This document shows positions 27,311-35,953 of a DNA stretch of 64,000 nt, one piece after another. Source of the DNA: Asticcacaulis sp. MM231. Lineage in GTDB: Bacteria; Pseudomonadota; Alphaproteobacteria; Caulobacterales; Caulobacteraceae. The stretch covers positions 3,237,001 through 3,301,000 of the forward strand of contig NZ_OZ075108.1 in the NCBI RefSeq assembly GCF_964186625.1, read 5' to 3'. Position 1 is the first letter of the stretch. Every line of letters starts with the position of its first letter. Below the pieces are notes generated by a model, which searched no databases, had not been told where the DNA came from, and saw only the letters and a list, made by a program, of their open reading frames with translations. The position numbers and the translations under genes were made by a program.

Positions 27311-27365
27311 GGGCGCGTAAATAGGGCAAAACCGAGTAAATTGCTAGGGTATGGAACGCGTTTTC

Positions 27366-27495
27366 TTCCTCCCCTGTAACCCCGCGCTCGGGGAAGGTGC
27401 CTCTTCTGACTTTAGGGTTGCTCCCTCCGTCTCGACACGCCGCGCCTAAAGGCGCCGCTTGCTCGCTACCTCCCCCGATACATCAGGGGAGGATG
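27366..27495. repeat. Composite CCTCCCC/GGGGAGG repeat
   Basis: CCTCCCCTG...CTCGGGGAAGG, an inner GGCGCC region and CCTCCCCCGATACATCAGGGGAGGA occupy the gap between mnmA and the outer-membrane-like gene. It is related to the 13780 repeat. Confidence 0.55.
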
Positions 27496-27503
27496 AAGGG
27501 GCG

Positions 27504-28856
27504 TTACTGCCGGTAGCCCCAGGTGAGCATCCAGCGGTCGATGGCGCTGAGCGAAGTCAGATCCTTGCCCTTGTCGTATTCGAGCGCGAAGACGTAGTGG
27601 CTCTTCGGCGTCGGGTAATAGGCAGCGCGCGAGATCAGGCGGGTGGCGGTGGCGCCTTCATGGCTCAGGTCATCGCGGCGGCTGTATTGCAGGTTGAGGC
27701 CAAAGCCGGGCTTATCCTTGCCGCGGTTGAGGCGGACATCCCAACTCGCGTCGAAACCCAGGCGGGCATATTGCGGCAGATCGAGCAGGGCCAGCTTGGC
27801 GCCGGGATCGCTGACATCGACATAATCGCTGACCAACGTCATATTGGCCGTCTGGCAGAGTACACATTCAACCGATGCATTGCCGGGGAAGGTGCGTTCG
27901 GTCCAGGCCTTGAGCGGTAGACCAAGCGAAGCCTCGAAGCGGGTCAGGGAGGACTGCAGGCGGTCGTCGGTCTCGTAGGCCGCGGTCAGGCCGCCAATAT
28001 AGGCCTCCTTGCCATCGTTGCGGGCGAAGCGGAAATGGCCACGCAGGCCGACGTCGAGATTGTTGACCTCATTGCCGATATTGAGACTCGAAATACGCTC
28101 GTAGCCGACAAAGGGACGGATATCACCGAAACCTTGGGTGGCCACCTTCTGATCGCCCCAAGTCAGGACGGCCGGTGCGGCGATGACCCCCTTGGCCGAG
28201 ATGACCGGCGCGTTGTCGGAGGCATTATCAACGTAGGACAGTCGAGCCGGGTCGCGACTGGTGTAGTCGTCCTTCTCTGTCTCGTTGACGGTCGAGGCAA
28301 TGCGCCAGTGTGAAACGACGCGGCGCAGGCCGGTCTTCTCCTTGCGTACGATCTCTGGAACGACCTTAGGATCAGCGGGCGCCGTGGCGATAACGGGCGG
28401 CGGCGGTGGCGGCGTCAGGCATTGCAGGACGTAGGTATCGCGTGACAGGTCAAAGAAGGCGGCGACCTGTTCGGGGCGGGTGGCGGGCTCCGGACCCTGA
28501 CCGGCCCAGCTCAGGCGCAGGCGACCGTCATCGCGCGTCGACAGCATGGCGGTAACAGCGCGGTTGAGCGCCGCCAGGCTGCCGTCGGTTTGGCAGGCTT
28601 CATCGGCGCAGGCCTTCGCCACGCGCTGCGCCAGCGGCACGGGCGGGGCGCTGAAATCTGCGACGTCCATGACGATCGGATAACGCGCCAGAAGCTGGGT
28701 AATAGCGTTTTGCCGTGGCAGACGCCGGGCATCACCGTCGCCTTCGCACGCGACGGTATCCAGCCCCGAAAGACCGGCGGGCGACGACGTGGTGGCTGCG
28801 CTGGCGGCAACCACAAAACTGGCCAAAAGACTGATCAAGGGCAGAGCTCCTCCCAT
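27504..28856 (-). CDS. Probable outer-membrane beta-barrel protein, unknown function
   Basis: An N-terminal signal sequence (about 1-20) precedes a low-complexity linker with six consecutive prolines (TPPPPPPVIA) near residue 155. The C-terminal half (about 200-450) has alternating hydrophobic strands and ends in an aromatic residue pattern (RWMLTWGYRQ), suggestive of a barrel. Cysteines occur at CEGDG, ACADEACQ and VECVLCQ. The ATG at 28856 is itself inside a GGGAGGAG sequence; a TTG at 28838 is 8 bases from this site and could be the real start. I know no function. Confidence 0.7.
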   Translation of the reverse strand: MGGALPLISLLASFVVAASAATTSSPAGLSGLDTVACEGDGDARRLPRQNAITQLLARYPIVMDVADFSAPPVPLAQRVAKACADEACQTDGSLAALNRAVTAMLSTRDDGRLRLSWAGQGPEPATRPEQVAAFFDLSRDTYVLQCLTPPPPPPVIATAPADPKVVPEIVRKEKTGLRRVVSHWRIASTVNETEKDDYTSRDPARLSYVDNASDNAPVISAKGVIAAPAVLTWGDQKVATQGFGDIRPFVGYERISSLNIGNEVNNLDVGLRGHFRFARNDGKEAYIGGLTAAYETDDRLQSSLTRFEASLGLPLKAWTERTFPGNASVECVLCQTANMTLVSDYVDVSDPGAKLALLDLPQYARLGFDASWDVRLNRGKDKPGFGLNLQYSRRDDLSHEGATATRLISRAAYYPTPKSHYVFALEYDKGKDLTSLSAIDRWMLTWGYRQ

Positions 28857-28999
28857 AAGCGGGCCTGAACCAAGCCCTTCATGGATGCGCCAGTAACAAC
28901 AGCGCTATATCCCCCATAACAGCCGCAGATGAACGGCTGATGACTTAGCATAGCAAGCACGCAAGACGGATAAAACCCAAATAAGGAATAAAAACAGGG

Positions 29000-31685
29000 T
29001 TACGCTTTCAGCGCAGGCATGTACTTGCCGATCAGGTGTTCAAGCTGGGCGGGGTTGAACGGCTTGGACATGTAGTCATCCATACCCGCCGCCAGGCATT
29101 TTTCGCGGTCCCCGACCAGCGCATTGGCCGTCACGCCGATGATCGGTATGTGCCCGCCCGGGCCAGACGCCTCCCCCTCACGGATCAGGCGCGTCGCTTC
29201 ATAGCCGTCCATTTCCGGCATCTGCACATCCATCAGTACCAGATCAAACCCGCCGGCACGGAAAGCCTCAACCGCCGCCTTGCCGGTGCGGGCCACGATA
29301 ACGTCATAGCCCTGCTCCTCCAGCATGGCCTGGGCCACGATGATATTGCCCTCGTAATCCTCGGCCAGCAGAATATGGCCGCGCGCATCCGTTCTCGGGG
29401 CTGCGATCGGTTCGATCTCCGGCGGCAGGTCGTCGTGCGCGGCGTTCTCGACCGGCAAGGTGACGGTAAACCGGCTGCCCAGCCCTTCACGGCTGGAAAC
29501 GGCAAGGGTGCCGCCCATCAGTTCTGTCAGTTGCTTTGTGATGGCCAGACCAAGCCCGGTGCCGCCGAAACGGCGCGATATGCTGGGATCGGCCTGGATG
29601 AACTTGTCGAAGATGCGCTCGGTCTGTGCGTGGCTCATGCCGATGCCGGAATCCACCACATCGATGACCACCTGGCGGCCAGCGCCTGGCAGGGCTTCGG
29701 CCTTGACCAGAATATTGACAAAGCCCTCGTCGGTGAACTTGACGGCGTTGCTGACCAGATTGGTGATGATCTGTTGCAGGCGCACGGCATCGCCCATGAT
29801 GTTCAGTTCGGTGCGGGCGGCGCATTTGATATTGAGCATCAGGTTCTTTTCGGCCGCGCGCACGCTCATGATCGAGCCGACCTCGGAGACTATATCGGCG
29901 ATATTGAGCGCATGCAATTCGAGCACAAGTTCGTGGCTTTCGATCTTGGCGACATCGAGCAGATCATTGATCAGATTGAGCAGCGAGTTCGGACGACAGA
30001 CGCAACACGCTGAGCAGTTTTTTCTGACGCTCATCGAGCGGCGATCCGCGATCGAGCAGGCTGACAATTCCCGTGATGGCGTTCATCGGCGTGCGCAGTT
30101 CGTGACTCATATTGGCGAGGAATTCGCTCTTGGCCACATTGGCCTGCTCGGCCGTCAGGCGTTCGCCTTCAAGCACGACCTGCACGATGTTCTGCGCCGT
30201 CTCGGTGTCCTCGCGCGTCCATGGCCGGGAGCGGTTCCTGACGGTTTCCTTCCACAACTCGAACGAACTGCGCGGCATCAGGCGGTAGCCGGCCTTGGTC
30301 TGCTCGGGCACTTTTTCAGGCGTTCCGGCCCAGTTGACCTGCTGGCGCACGCTGGTGCGGAACCAGATCATATAGTCGCTCTTAGTGTGGCTGACCGGCG
30401 CGGCCAGCAAACCACCCGTCAGGCCCTCAAGCCCTTCGACGCCGGAGAAGGTCATGTCGCTTTCCTGAGTGCTGAAAATACCGGAGCTATGCTCTGACAA
30501 CCAGGCGATCAGACGCTTTATCGTCTTTTCAGGGGGCGTAATGCCAAAGCTCAGGGTCCGTTTTCGCGTCATCACCGCCAGCCCCTGAGAATCCATGGCG
30601 CTCAGCGCCAGACCCTGACGGCCCGACAAAAGTTCGGCCAGATTGAAGTTGGCCTTTAAACCGGCCGACAGGCGCTCGACAATCAGATTACGCTTTTCCT
30701 GTTCGTCCTTGTCGCGCAGGCCTTCGAGGGAGGACAACTGCGCCGAAAAGATATGGCCCATGATCTCGGAGACCATACGGACGCGATAGGGTACATGGTA
30801 GCCGACATTGTGGTGGCAGGCGACCAGCCCCCACAGCTTGCCATCCTGAATAATGGAAATCGACATCGAGGCGTGAACGCCCATATTGACGAGATACTGG
30901 ACGTGGATGGGTGAGACGCTGCGCAGCACGCTCAGGGACATGTCAAGCGGCTTGTCCGTATCCGGGTGACACGGCGGCATGATCGGTACCGGCGCGTATT
31001 TCACATCGGCGATCTGGCGGATATAGTTGGTGGTGTAAAGTTTGCGCGCCTGTTCAGGGATGTCGGACGCCGGAAAATGCAGGCCGCGATACGACGGCAT
31101 GTATTCCGCTTTATTTTCACCGACCACCTCACCGTTCCAGTTCTCATCGAACCGGTACAGCTTGACGCGATCGAAGCCGGTGATGTCGCGGATTTTGGCC
31201 GTCACAAAATCGAACAGGTCCGGCAGGGTGGTGGCGTTGCGCAGGCCGACCGCGAAGTCACGCAGTTCGTCGTAAAAGAAATCGCGGACAAGAGATTTCT
31301 TGTCGTCGATGATCTCAAGTTCCACCACGACATTCTCGTCAACTCGGTGCGCGACGGCGTCAAACCAGTGGTCATCTATACGGATAATGGTCGAGCGCAT
31401 TGGCATGAGGCCGCGTTCGACCACGATGAAACGGATCTGCTCTGCCTGTTCGGCGCCGATGATGTCCGCCAGCGTCTTGCCGAGCACACCTTCAAAGGTC
31501 TGTTGCGGCAACCATTGCCCGACATTGTCACTGACCTGAATGATGCGATGATCGGCACCCTCGAGAACGAACAGCATGCCGTAGGGCTGAATCGAGCCAG
31601 GTATGTGGATAGGCTCTTTGGCGCATGCTTTGAGCGCCTCTTCCAGCTCCGTCTCTGTCAGTTCCTGCCTCGGTTCAAGCTTCAT
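29000..31685 (-). pseudogene. bphP: Bacteriophytochrome hybrid histidine kinase, frameshifted as given
   Basis: Red/far-red light sensor kinase using biliverdin. The order of domains is: N-terminal PAS with chromophore Cys C21 in [19 protein letters not shown] (about 140-310) with [16 protein letters not shown] (about 330-500); HisKA with phospho-accepting H528 in [11 protein letters not shown]; HATPase (VSNAVKF, DSGIGM, FGGTGLGLAI); and a C-terminal receiver with ILLAEDYEGN and LVLMDVQMPEMDG. The frame switches in the HisKA helix at about 29983-29990 (GAACTCG). Deleting one base gives a continuous 894-aa protein ending LSS(D/E)[11 protein letters not shown], the normal HisKA sequence. The ATG at 31685 overlaps the heme oxygenase stop by 11 bases. 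Confidence 0.88.
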
Positions 31686-32262
31686 GAGCGATCTCAATCG
31701 GCCATGGCATAAGCAGGGTCATAGCGTCGCAAAAATAGCAAATATTTTCAAAAGACTGTTGGGCAGCGGTTACCACCTCGGCTTCATCAAGACCCAAGGT
31801 CTCCAACGTGGCAACGAACTGTTTCCACTGCGCGCCGTTGTCGTGATAACCGGCGAAGAACCATTGGTCGAGATGGGGTATCAGCGCCAGTTGCCGTTCG
31901 AGATGCTTGCTGATGACGTGGCCGCCCAGGGTCGAGCCCTGCTTGGTATAAAGATAGCCGGCCAGTTTCGACGGCGTATCGAGCGGCGCATAATGGAAAT
32001 CGAAGCGGTCACTCCAGCTTTCCAGACCCTGCTGGGCCCTATCACTGGCCAGCCACGTCAGCACAGGCGCATTGGGCGCGTAATCTGGCCAGTCGGCCAG
32101 GCACGCCGCCTCGGCATGGGTATAGTAGGCGTCGAAAGCCAGAACGATGCGGTGAAAGTCCGCCAGCGTGATCGGGTTTGACAGCCCTATAAGAAGCGGA
32201 TGCTGGTGGAGCGCCTCGTGCTGCCGGCGCGTGTGGTGGCGAAGGACGTCAAGCAGGGGCAT
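31675..32262 (-). CDS. bphO: Biliverdin-producing heme oxygenase
   Basis: Cleaves heme to biliverdin, the chromophore of the neighbouring phytochrome. The proximal heme histidine is H15 ([14 protein letters not shown]), and the distal helix region is [19 protein letters not shown] (about 104-122). The 195-aa length fits bacterial HmuO/BphO. It overlaps the phytochrome start by 11 bases, so sensor and chromophore enzyme are made together. Confidence 0.93.
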   Translation of the reverse strand: MPLLDVLRHHTRRQHEALHQHPLLIGLSNPITLADFHRIVLAFDAYYTHAEAACLADWPDYAPNAPVLTWLASDRAQQGLESWSDRFDFHYAPLDTPSKLAGYLYTKQGSTLGGHVISKHLERQLALIPHLDQWFFAGYHDNGAQWKQFVATLETLGLDEAEVVTAAQQSFENICYFCDAMTLLMPWPIEIAHEA

Positions 32263-32367
32263 AGAGTAAGAAAGAACCGTCGAAAATTATGCTGCCCGTA
32301 CAGTTAGCCGTAATAGATATAAATTATAAATGTGGGTTTGTGGGACAAGGCACCGGCTTTGCCCCGT

Positions 32368-33294
32368 CTATTTCAGCAGGTTGAGCAGGCTTGATGACGA
32401 CAGGTTCGACAACACCTGCGCCGATGCCTGCACCGCCACCTGGGCCTGCTGCATGTCGGTATAGGCCTTGGACATATCGGCGGCCGTGCGGCTCTCGACC
32501 AGATTGCTGAGCGAACTGGCCTGCCCCTTCAGCGACGTCTGGGTGTTCTCGACACGCGTCTGCATGGTGCCGTTGAGCGAGCTTTGCTGCAGGATATCGT
32601 CATAGGCGGCCGAGAACTCCTGCGATTTGGTCGACAGGAACTCCTTTTGCGCATCGGTCAGGCTGGCGCCAAAGGGACCGGTGGCCGGATCGTCATTATA
32701 GTTCTGAATCTCCTTGAAGATCGTCATCACCTTGGTTCCGAGATCCGAGGCCAGCATCCCGGTCTGGATGTTGGTATTGGCGTCGATCTGCGAACTTTTC
32801 TTGACCGTGCCATTGGTGAAGGCATCGCTGACCGAGGTCAGGCCGCCCAGTTCCGCCAGGCTCTTGGTCGTCACGGGCGCGCCATTATCGCTGCCGCCGG
32901 CGAAGAGGAACTGGCCGTTATGCTGGAAGTTGAGGCCCGAAAGCGTGGCTGCAAAGGAGCCCTGCATATCGACCATGATGGTGGTGCCGTCGGCATTGGC
33001 CAGGGCGCTCATGAGCTGATCCTTGGCACCGGTGATGGCATCACCGGTGGTGGTGAGCGCGATATTCTGGCTGTCGAGGCGGTCGCTGACCGTCTGGGTG
33101 ACGTCGATATAGGCGTTGGTGCGCGACAAAGAGGATTGGTAGGACGCGATGATCTCGGAGGTCCGGCCATAGCCCATCAGGTCGGTGGCGACCTTCTGGC
33201 TGGAGACCTGATCATTGGCCGTGTTCTGACGCTCCTGCGCCAGCATCAGGTTGCTCAGGGCGTTGGACCAGGTTGCAGATGTCGAAATGCGCAT
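32368..33294 (-). CDS. flgL: Flagellar hook-filament junction protein FlgL
   Basis: A 308-aa flagellin-like protein that joins the hook-associated FlgK to the filament. The N-terminal helix RISTSATWSNALSNLMLAQE and the C-terminal helix AYTDMQQAQVAVQASAQVLSN...SLLNLL are the typical D0/D1 ends. It follows flgK by 13 bases on the same strand. AAGG lies 10 bases before the ATG. Confidence 0.94.
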   Translation of the reverse strand: MRISTSATWSNALSNLMLAQERQNTANDQVSSQKVATDLMGYGRTSEIIASYQSSLSRTNAYIDVTQTVSDRLDSQNIALTTTGDAITGAKDQLMSALANADGTTIMVDMQGSFAATLSGLNFQHNGQFLFAGGSDNGAPVTTKSLAELGGLTSVSDAFTNGTVKKSSQIDANTNIQTGMLASDLGTKVMTIFKEIQNYNDDPATGPFGASLTDAQKEFLSTKSQEFSAAYDDILQQSSLNGTMQTRVENTQTSLKGQASSLSNLVESRTAADMSKAYTDMQQAQVAVQASAQVLSNLSSSSLLNLLK

Positions 33295-33307
33295 GGATAC
33301 AGACCTT

Positions 33308-35464
33308 CTAGACCATGTTCAGCAGGATGTCATACATGTCCTTGGCCGCCTGTACGAGGCGACCCGCGGCGCTGTAAGCCTGCTGGTAGGTGGTGAGATT
33401 GACAAGTTCTTCGTCGAGATTGACACCCTGATAGGCGTCGCGGCGCGAGCCGGCTTCGGAAAGGAGGGCAGCATTGCTCTCCTTGTTTGTCTTGGCGTTG
33501 GCCGCGAGATTGCCGACCTGGCCGGCGAGATCAGAGGCATAGCGCTCAAGCGTCGATAGCCCCCCCGAATTAAGGCCCGCCGAATTAAAGGTGGTGGCCT
33601 TGCTGCCCACCGCCGCCATGGCCAGGGCCCCCTTGCCATCGCCCGCATTGAGCGCGTTAAGGCCGGAGGCGGCGCTCAGGTCGACCTGCGCCAGCGCCAT
33701 CTTTTTCGGATCCTTGTTGATCCGGTCGGCAATTGACAGGCTGCTGGCGATCGAGCCGGCGCTGTCGCCCAGGCCAAAGAATTTGCTGAAGGACGCACCG
33801 GTGCCGTTGCGCGAGGTATCGTCCGAATTCACCGACAGAGTATTGGCAGGATTGCCGAAACCCTTAAAGCTCAAGGTCCCGCTGCTATCGAGCGAGAAGG
33901 TGCCGTAGCGGCCAAGCCCAGTGGAGGTGTCGTTGAGCGAGGTCACCATGCTGGTCATGTCGCCGCCGGTCATGCTGACATTGACCGTGGTGACCGTGGC
34001 GCCAGCCGCCGATTTCAGCGTGAACCCAACCGTGCCGGAAGTAAAGCCGCTGGTATCACCTGCGGACAGGCCGGTCTTGTAGGTGGTCGGGTTCGGCGAG
34101 GTGATGATGTCGTTCAGACCGAAAAACTGCGAGAAGCCTTGGCCAAACTTGCTTGACGGCGTGGTACCGGTCGTAGTGTCGGTGGCGGAATCGACGATGG
34201 CGATACCATCATTGCCGCTGGTACCATCGGCTGTCAGCGTCATCACGCCATCGGTGTAATCGAGCTGAGCGCCGATCAGCCCGCCATTGATATCGCTGAC
34301 GAAGCTGGATGCGCTGAAACCAATCGCGCCGCCGCCATCGACGGCATAGCTGCCATTGCCGCTGCCATCGGCGTCGAAGGTGATCTTCATCGTGTGGGCG
34401 ATATTGCCGGCGCTATCGAGCGTGACGATGTTGGTCTCGCCGGTGAAGCCCTTGATGGCTTCGCCTTCGGTCAGGCTGGTATTCTTGCCGGTCAGGCTGG
34501 CGGGGGCCGGCACGGCGCTTGAGGCATTGTGAGCGGCGTTGATCTGGGCCGCAAACTGCGTGACGTATTCATTGAGCTGGGCATTGACCGCCACCGATGT
34601 CTTGTCGCGGATATCGAGCAGCCCCTTGATCTCGCCGGAGGTCAGACTGTCGGTCAGGTCACGCGTTTCGCCGGTGACGCCGGTGACGCTGATGGGGCCA
34701 AAGGTCGTGCTGGCGTTGACTCCCGTGGTCGGCTTGTAGCTCAACGTGGCGTAGTTTGTGTCATCGGCCAGCAACAGGCCCGACTGAGTGCGGACGGTGA
34801 CGCCGCCGTTGGTATTTTGCGTCACATTGACATCGACCAGTTTGGAAAGCTGGTCGATATAGGAAAGCTGGGTGGTTTGCGCGCCAGTGGCATCATCGCC
34901 GGTGACGGTGGCCGTCGAGATGGCGGCGTTGAGCTCGCTGATGCTCTTGAGCAGGTCGTTGACCGAATTGACGTCCGAACCAATACGGGCGTCGGCGTCG
35001 CCACGCACGGTCTGGATTTTCTGAGAAATGCGGTCGCCTTCGGACAGAAAGCTCGACAGGTAGCTCAGGGCCTGCTGACGGCTCGCGCTGGAGGTCGGGT
35101 CTTCGCCGAGCTGGGCGAACGACGACAAGGTAGAACTGGCCTGGTTGAACAAATTGTTGCTGTCGGTGATGTCGCCAAACTGCGCCTGGATCTGATCAAC
35201 CAGTTCATAGCTGACATCGGAGCGGGCCGAGGCCGAGGTGGCCTTCAGCGCTGCAGCCTGCAGATATTTGTCGGCGGCCAGGGTGACCTGATCGGAGCGC
35301 ACCCCCATGCCGACGCCGGCGGTGACGATGCTCGACTGGTGCGCGACCTTACGGATATACCCCGGTGTATTGACGTTCGACATGTTGTCGGAGACGACAC
35401 GCAACTGATCCTGCGCGGTCATCAGGCCCGAAACGCCGATATTCATGATCGAGGTTAGTGACAT
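33308..35464 (-). CDS. flgK: Flagellar hook-associated protein FlgK
   Basis: First hook-filament junction protein. The rod-type N-terminus is MNIGVSGLMTAQDQLRVVSDNMSNVNTPGY, and the C-terminal motif is GVNLDEELVNLTTYQQAYSAAGRLVQAAKDMYD, both diagnostic. The 718-aa length is long because of a Ser/Thr/Gly-rich variable centre (about 250-600) with repeated strand-like segments. It heads a flgK-flgL operon. Confidence 0.95.
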   Translation of the reverse strand: MSLTSIMNIGVSGLMTAQDQLRVVSDNMSNVNTPGYIRKVAHQSSIVTAGVGMGVRSDQVTLAADKYLQAAALKATSASARSDVSYELVDQIQAQFGDITDSNNLFNQASSTLSSFAQLGEDPTSSASRQQALSYLSSFLSEGDRISQKIQTVRGDADARIGSDVNSVNDLLKSISELNAAISTATVTGDDATGAQTTQLSYIDQLSKLVDVNVTQNTNGGVTVRTQSGLLLADDTNYATLSYKPTTGVNASTTFGPISVTGVTGETRDLTDSLTSGEIKGLLDIRDKTSVAVNAQLNEYVTQFAAQINAAHNASSAVPAPASLTGKNTSLTEGEAIKGFTGETNIVTLDSAGNIAHTMKITFDADGSGNGSYAVDGGGAIGFSASSFVSDINGGLIGAQLDYTDGVMTLTADGTSGNDGIAIVDSATDTTTGTTPSSKFGQGFSQFFGLNDIITSPNPTTYKTGLSAGDTSGFTSGTVGFTLKSAAGATVTTVNVSMTGGDMTSMVTSLNDTSTGLGRYGTFSLDSSGTLSFKGFGNPANTLSVNSDDTSRNGTGASFSKFFGLGDSAGSIASSLSIADRINKDPKKMALAQVDLSAASGLNALNAGDGKGALAMAAVGSKATTFNSAGLNSGGLSTLERYASDLAGQVGNLAANAKTNKESNAALLSEAGSRRDAYQGVNLDEELVNLTTYQQAYSAAGRLVQAAKDMYDILLNMV

Positions 35465-35640
35465 GGAACGGTTTCCACTTCTGCCTGTGCGCGCGCATTC
35501 TGCCGCTTATCCGGCAAAGCCTGCAGGCAACCCGGCAAAAATGACCGGGTTATCTGACGGGGCGATTTTAAAAAACATATGTTTTTCATAAAGTTAGCGT
35601 TTTGCTCATGGCGGGGTTGGTCGTAACTTAGCGTAACAGT

Positions 35641-35656
35641 TTCAAGTCGCGTGCCA
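35641..35656 (-). promoter_or_regulatory. Possible sigma-54 promoter for flgK-flgL
   Basis: The minus strand reads TGGCAC-N5-TTGAA about 180 bases upstream of flgK. The -24 element is perfect, but the -12 has GA instead of GC, so it is a weak candidate. FlbD would be the activator. Confidence 0.4.
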
Positions 35657-35837
35657 GATAGTTCGCGCACGCATGCGCCTGAGCACACGCACACAGGCGC
35701 GCGAAGACGTCTACCCGGTCAAAACCGCCACCAAAGCGCCGTCAGACTAGGCAAATTTCGCCCGGAAAGCCGGTAAAAAGGTAATTTCACCACCGGCTTA
35801 ACCACCTTAAAGTTAGATAATTCAGTTGGTTATGAAT

Positions 35838-35853
35838 TGGCCCGTGGATTGCA
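35838..35853 (+). promoter_or_regulatory. Sigma-54 promoter of fliK-flgD-flgE
   Basis: TGGCCC-GTGGA-TTGCA is an almost ideal -24/-12 element (GG-N10-GC), placing transcription start near 35865 and a leader of about 90 bases before the fliK ATG. FlbD, encoded in this window, is the expected activator. Confidence 0.8.
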
Positions 35854-35953
35854 TGGGCTATCCGGATCAGATGCGCAAAATGCGTTGACCTCGTTTGTGA
35901 CCTGCCCGCCGCAAGATGCAACGGGCCGATCGGTTGGTTTTTCGCGGATACGC

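Larger units (their letters stand above)
35465..35953. other. Divergent promoter region between flgK and fliK
   Basis: The 489 bases hold a strong sigma-54 site for fliK at 35838, a weaker one for flgK at 35641, a CCCGG/CCGGG hairpin at 35531-35549 and a perfect 16-bp palindrome AAAAACATATGTTTTT at 35571-35586. The reading frame that runs back from fliK to 35837 begins inside the sigma-54 site and is not coding. Confidence 0.7.

Noticed and set aside
33308..35464. Possible phage or transposon insertion in the long centre of flgK
   Set aside because: The frame is continuous, composition is uniform, and long variable centres are normal for FlgK.
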